This document shows, in pieces, positions 6,287-9,572 of a stretch of DNA of 9,572 nt. Numbering within the stretch: position 1 is the first letter of the stretch; the number at the start of each line of letters is the position of its first letter. The DNA lies in contig JBJMJE010000346.1 of NCBI GenBank assembly GCA_045806505.1, positions 1-9,572 on the forward strand. Reading direction: 5' to 3'. A program made the translations under genes and the position numbers. The stretch is from DASVFB01 sp045806505 (lineage in GTDB: Bacteria; Actinomycetota; Thermoleophilia; Gaiellales; Gaiellaceae). The notes under the pieces are model-generated. The model did not search any database, was not told where the DNA came from, and saw nothing but the letters and a program-made list of their open reading frames with translations.

Positions 6287-6918
6287 TCGCTGAGCAGTCC
6301 GTTCGCGAGCGCGTAGCGCACGAGGTCGGCGCGGGACGTGAGGTGCAGCTTCTGCATGATGTGCGCTCGGTGCGTCTCGGCGGTGCGCACCGAGATGTAG
6401 AGCATCTTCGCGATCTCCTGGTTCGTGTGGCCGAGGGCGAGCAGCCGCAGCACCTCGCGCTCGCGATCCGACAGCGGATCCGCCTCCGCGCGCGCCCGCT
6501 CGTCCGCGTCTGCCGCGACGAGCTTCGCGCCGAGGGCTGGATTCACGTAACGCCCGCCGGATGCGACCTCGCGCACCGCCGCAACGACCTCGGCGTCGGC
6601 CGCCTCCTTGAGCACGTACCCCGCGGCGCCCGCCGCGAACGCCTGCCGCACATAGCTCGGGTCGTCCTGCATGGAGAGCACGAGGACCTTCGCGTCGGGC
6701 TTCTCGTGCAGCAACTGCGGTGTCACGTCGATGCCGCTCCCGCCGGGCATCACGACGTCCATCAGCACGACGTCGGGCTTCGACGAACGCGCCTCGAAGA
6801 CGGCAGCGCGCGCGGTGCCCGCCTCGCCGACGACCTCGATGTCCTGCTCGGACTCGAGGAGCAAGCGAAGGCCCGTGCGGACAACCGCGTGGTCGTCGAC
6901 GATCAGGACGCGGATCAA
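6268..6918 (-). CDS. NarL/FixJ-family response regulator
   Basis: A 216-residue two-component response regulator, probably a transcription factor in the cytoplasm. The receiver domain (about 1-120) has the acidic pair D8/D9 (VLIVDDH), phosphoacceptor D54 (VLMDVVMPGG), the switch residue S82 (VLVLSMQDD) and K104 (YVLKEA). A LuxR-type helix-turn-helix occupies about 149-206 (PLSDREREVLRLLALGHTNQ, then SVRTAETHRAHIMQKL). The start is TTG at 6918-6916, giving the canonical MIRVLIVDDH; it overlaps the kinase TGA (TTGA), and GAGG lies 7 bases upstream. A longer same-strand open frame continues upstream but is only the antiphase of the kinase gene. The overlap implies coupled translation with the adjacent kinase, which is its likely phosphodonor. 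Target genes are unknown. Confidence 0.93.
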   Translation of the reverse strand: MIRVLIVDDHAVVRTGLRLLLESEQDIEVVGEAGTARAAVFEARSSKPDVVLMDVVMPGGSGIDVTPQLLHEKPDAKVLVLSMQDDPSYVRQAFAAGAAGYVLKEAADAEVVAAVREVASGGRYVNPALGAKLVAADADERARAEADPLSDREREVLRLLALGHTNQEIAKMLYISVRTAETHRAHIMQKLHLTSRADLVRYALANGLLSEPEPTP

Positions 6919-8555
6919 ACGGGAACCTCGGCGACGATCGTCGTTCCGTGGTCGGGTCGCGACTCGATCTCCAGGCGCCCGTCGAGGAGGCCGACGCGCT
7001 CCCGCATGCCGATCAGGCCGATCCCGTCCTTCGACGGCTCGGCGAAGCCGACGCCGTCGTCCTCGATGACTGCCGACACGGAGTTCGCCCGACGCACGAG
7101 GGAAATGCTGACGTGTCGCGCGCGCGAGTGCTTGATCACGTTCGTCAGCGCCTCCTGGACGAGTCGGAACAGCGCGGTCTCGACCTCGGGGGGCAGGCGC
7201 GTCTCGCCGAGGCTCGCTTCGACGTCGGTCTCGATCCCCACCTGCTCCGTGAACGTCTGCGCGAGCCGCTCGAGCGCCGGATGGAGTCCGAAGTCGTCGA
7301 GCGCCTTCGGCCGCAGCTCGACCGCGAGCCGGCGCACGTCCTGCAACGTGGAGACCACGAGTTGCCGAAGGTCGGCGGCGGCGGCGTCGCGCTGCTCGTC
7401 GCTCTTCGCCTCCTCGACGCCCTTCAGCCCGAGCAGGATGGACGTCAGGGCCTGGCCCGTCTCGTCGTGGAGCTCGCGCGCGAGCCGGCGCCGCTCGAGC
7501 TCCTGCGCCTCGACGACGCGGCGAAGCGAATCGCGCTGCACGCGCTCGGAGAGCTCGACCGCCGCCGACGCGCGAACGGCGAACCCCTCCGCGAGGCGGA
7601 GGTCCTCGTCGGCAAAGCGCGGATCGTCGCCTTCCTTGTCGTGGACGGCGATCACACCGACGGCGCCATCGCGCACGATCAGCGGCGCCCACATTCCGGA
7701 GGTCACGCCCCAGCGCCGCGCCGCCTCCTGGTCGATCTCCGGGTCATCGAGCACGGAGCTGACGCGCTCCATCCGCTTCCGCTCGAACACCGCCCGCGTC
7801 TTCGAACGCTGGGCGATCTCCGGCCGCCGCAGCGCCTCCTCCGCGTTGTCCCCTGCGGCTGCTGCGACCGTCATCGTCCCGTCGGCCGCGGGCAGCGCGA
7901 TCATCACGAGCCGTGCGTCGACCAGCTCCCGCAGCCGTGACGCGATCAGGCGCAGCAGCGGGACGAGGCTCGTCTCGCTGACCAGCGCCGACGCGACCTC
8001 GTTCAGCGACTCGAGCTGTCGCGACCACCGTGTCGCAGACTCGTACAGGCGCGCGTTCTCGATCGCGACCGCCGCCTGCCCCGCGAGCAGCCGGACGAGC
8101 TCCTCGTCGTCCTCGGTGAAGTCGCCGCCGTCGAGCTTCTCCGTGAGGTAGAGGTTGCCGTAGGCGACGTGGCGGAGGAGCACCGGTACCCCGAGGAACG
8201 TCTTCATCGGAGGATGGCCGGGCGGGAAGCCCACCGAGCGGGGGTCGTCCGCGATGTCGTGCAGCCGCAGCGGAGTCGCATCGCGGACGAGGACGCCGAG
8301 GATGCCGCGTCCGTGGGGCGGATCGCCGATCTCGTGCCGCGTCGGCTCGTCGATGCCGGTCGTGACGAAGCGCTCGAGACTCGTTCGCGTCCGGTCGATG
8401 ACGCCGAGCGCCGCGTAGCGCGCGCCGGTCAGCTCTGCGGCCGTCTCGACGAGCTTCTGCAGCAGCGCGTCGAGCGAGAGCTCAGAGCTCAGCGCAATGC
8501 CCGCGTCGACGAGACCGCGAAGCCGCTCACGCGTTGCGTCCTGCTCCGTGGCCAT
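6915..8555 (-). CDS. GAF-GAF sensor histidine kinase (HisKA_3, DevS/DosS-like architecture)
   Basis: A 546-residue soluble kinase with no membrane segment. GAF 1 (about 25-170) carries GRGILGVLVRDATPLRLHDI and SVGFPPGHPPMKTFLGVPV, signatures typical of the DevS/DosS/DosT family. The His before PPM (H114) lies in the region where those sensors carry their haem ligand. GAF 2 spans about 185-335. The HisKA_3 dimerisation domain has phosphoacceptor H363 in RRRLARELHDETGQALTS. The HATPase_c domain has the N box (RLVQEALTNVIKHS, N472), the G1 box EDDGVGF (499-504 core) and the G2 box GIGLIGMRERV. It should phosphorylate the overlapping response regulator. The start is ATG 8555; an open frame continues to 9026, but that part is antiphase to the aconitase fragment. 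The start has no Shine-Dalgarno but sits behind a GATAAT within a perfect dyad. Haem binding is a hypothesis: HPPM-type GAF domains without haem also exist. Confidence 0.92.
   Translation of the reverse strand: MATEQDATRERLRGLVDAGIALSSELSLDALLQKLVETAAELTGARYAALGVIDRTRTSLERFVTTGIDEPTRHEIGDPPHGRGILGVLVRDATPLRLHDIADDPRSVGFPPGHPPMKTFLGVPVLLRHVAYGNLYLTEKLDGGDFTEDDEELVRLLAGQAAVAIENARLYESATRWSRQLESLNEVASALVSETSLVPLLRLIASRLRELVDARLVMIALPAADGTMTVAAAAGDNAEEALRRPEIAQRSKTRAVFERKRMERVSSVLDDPEIDQEAARRWGVTSGMWAPLIVRDGAVGVIAVHDKEGDDPRFADEDLRLAEGFAVRASAAVELSERVQRDSLRRVVEAQELERRRLARELHDETGQALTSILLGLKGVEEAKSDEQRDAAAADLRQLVVSTLQDVRRLAVELRPKALDDFGLHPALERLAQTFTEQVGIETDVEASLGETRLPPEVETALFRLVQEALTNVIKHSRARHVSISLVRRANSVSAVIEDDGVGFAEPSKDGIGLIGMRERVGLLDGRLEIESRPDHGTTIVAEVPV
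6926..6929 (-). promoter_or_regulatory. Ribosome binding site supporting the TTG start of the response regulator
   Basis: GAGG on the minus strand lies 7 bases upstream of TTG 6918, within the last codons of the kinase gene. Together with the TTGA stop-start overlap and the perfect receiver N-terminus that follows, it decides this unusual start. Confidence 0.6.
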
Positions 8556-8556
8556 C

Positions 8557-8571
8557 CGGCGATTATCGCCG
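8557..8571 (-). promoter_or_regulatory. Palindrome with embedded GATAAT directly upstream of the kinase gene
   Basis: CGGCGAT, one central base, and ATCGCCG form a perfect 7-bp dyad that ends one base before the kinase ATG. On the minus strand it contains GATAAT (8567-8562), one mismatch from the -10 consensus and 6 bases from the ATG. It could be a promoter for a leaderless transcript covered by an operator, or a short hairpin in the 20-base gap after the aconitase stop. No clear -35 is seen. Confidence 0.35.
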
Positions 8572-8575
8572 CAGG

Positions 8576-9186
<611 letters not shown>

Positions 9187-9211
<25 letters not shown>

Positions 9212-9522
9212 AGGGTCCCGCGCTTCAGGGCATCAGAGCGGTGATCGCCGAGAGCTACGAACGGATCCACCGCTCGAACCTGCTGATGATGGGAATCCTC
9301 CCGCTTCAGTTCCTGCCGGGCGAGAGCCGCGAGTCGCTCGGACTCACCGGCCGTGAGCTCTTCTCGATCCAGGACGTCGCCGGCGGCGAGGCGCGCGAGG
9401 TGACCGTGCGGGGCGACGACCTCGACTTCCGCGCGCGCGTGCGTCTCGACACGCCGCGGGAGCGGGAGTTCTTCCGCCACGGCGGCATCCTCCCGTTCGT
9501 CGTGCGCAAGCTCGCGGGTTAA
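9187..9522 (+). pseudogene. Second aconitase, C-terminal remnant in opposite orientation
   Basis: The plus frame reads GSSRDWAAKGPALQGIRAV, then IAESYERIHRSNLLMMGILP, and ends DTPREREFFRHGGILPFVVRKLAG with TAA at 9520-9522. That is the last 111 residues of an AcnA/IRP-type aconitase, with the active-site SSR loop at its very start and no homologous sequence before it. The only available start would be GTG 9241, inside the conserved domain. By hand alignment it shares about 68 of 93 residues with the minus-strand fragment, so it is a different gene or a different strain's copy, not a duplicate of the same sequence. Differences cluster in loops (REGETPT versus LPGESRE). It keeps a clean frame with no internal stops. 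As drawn it cannot be functional. Confidence 0.85.
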
Positions 9523-9571
9523 TGCAGCGCGGAAGCTCGCCGCGTGATGCAGCGCGAACTCGCTGCGTCGT
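9522..9571. repeat. Imperfect 25-base tandem repeat
   Basis: ATGCAGCGCG occurs at 9522-9531 and again at 9547-9556, followed in each case by a variant of (G)AA(G)CTCGC(C/T)GCGT. The units are 25 bases apart and abut. They start on the last base of the aconitase remnant's stop codon and run to the window edge, so the copy number is unknown. Confidence 0.45.
9546..9569 (+). terminator. Candidate terminator hairpin after the plus-strand aconitase remnant
   Basis: GATGCAGCG (9546-9554) can pair with CGCTGCGTC (9561-9569): nine pairs including one T-G wobble, with a 6-base loop CGAACT. It starts 24 bases after the stop codon. There is no T tract, and the window ends 3 bases later. Confidence 0.35.
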
Positions 9572-9572
9572 C

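Noticed and set aside
6919..7692. N-terminal extension of the response regulator frame to 7692
   Set aside because: The extension is Arg-rich nonsense in antiphase to the kinase. The receiver domain begins exactly at TTG 6918.
6343..8151. 602-residue plus-strand open frame, and another at 6720-7940
   Set aside because: Both are antisense to the kinase and regulator genes and Ser/Arg-rich without recognisable motifs.

Overview
The window is GC-rich, densely coded bacterial DNA whose gene content points to Actinomycetota, most likely a Thermoleophilia-like (Gaiellales/Solirubrobacterales) lineage. The evidence is a caa3-type oxidase with a lipoprotein CtaC, a GerMN-Gmad2 lipoprotein, a DevS-like GAF sensor kinase and an acetyltransferase fused ahead of an ADP-forming acyl-CoA synthetase module. 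This placement is an inference from families and base composition. I see no RNA gene, transposase, CRISPR array or phage gene.

Layout. 1-957 (-): ctaD, catalytic subunit I of the oxidase, cut by the window edge. 954 to about 1991 (-): ctaC, subunit II with a CuA centre and a fused cytochrome c domain, overlapping ctaD by 3 bases; its N-terminus has no ordinary start codon. 2033-2809 (+): GerMN-Gmad2 lipoprotein. 2819-3118 (-): small unknown protein, convergent with the lipoprotein across an 8-bp hairpin. 3271-5922 (+): GNAT plus ADP-forming acyl-CoA synthetase fusion, followed after 25 bases by a small cupin (5948-6262, +). 6268-6918 (-) and 6915-8555 (-): NarL-type response regulator and its GAF-GAF histidine kinase, kinase first and overlapping by 4 bases. 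8576-9211 (-): C-terminal fragment of an aconitase. 9187-9522 (+): C-terminal fragment of a second, different aconitase in the opposite orientation. The two meet at a roughly 10-base microhomology.

How the genes fit together. Most are housekeeping genes of aerobic carbon metabolism: a terminal oxidase, a TCA-cycle enzyme, and an acyl-CoA-linked enzyme or protein acetyltransferase. They sit beside a two-component system that could sense redox state, oxygen or a small ligand. I do not see a new defence or mobile system. The strongest anomaly is the inverted aconitase-aconitase junction near 9190, which leaves two headless genes and is either a real rearrangement or an assembly/amplification chimera. 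The second anomaly is the missing start codon of ctaC, despite a clear lipoprotein signal peptide in frame.
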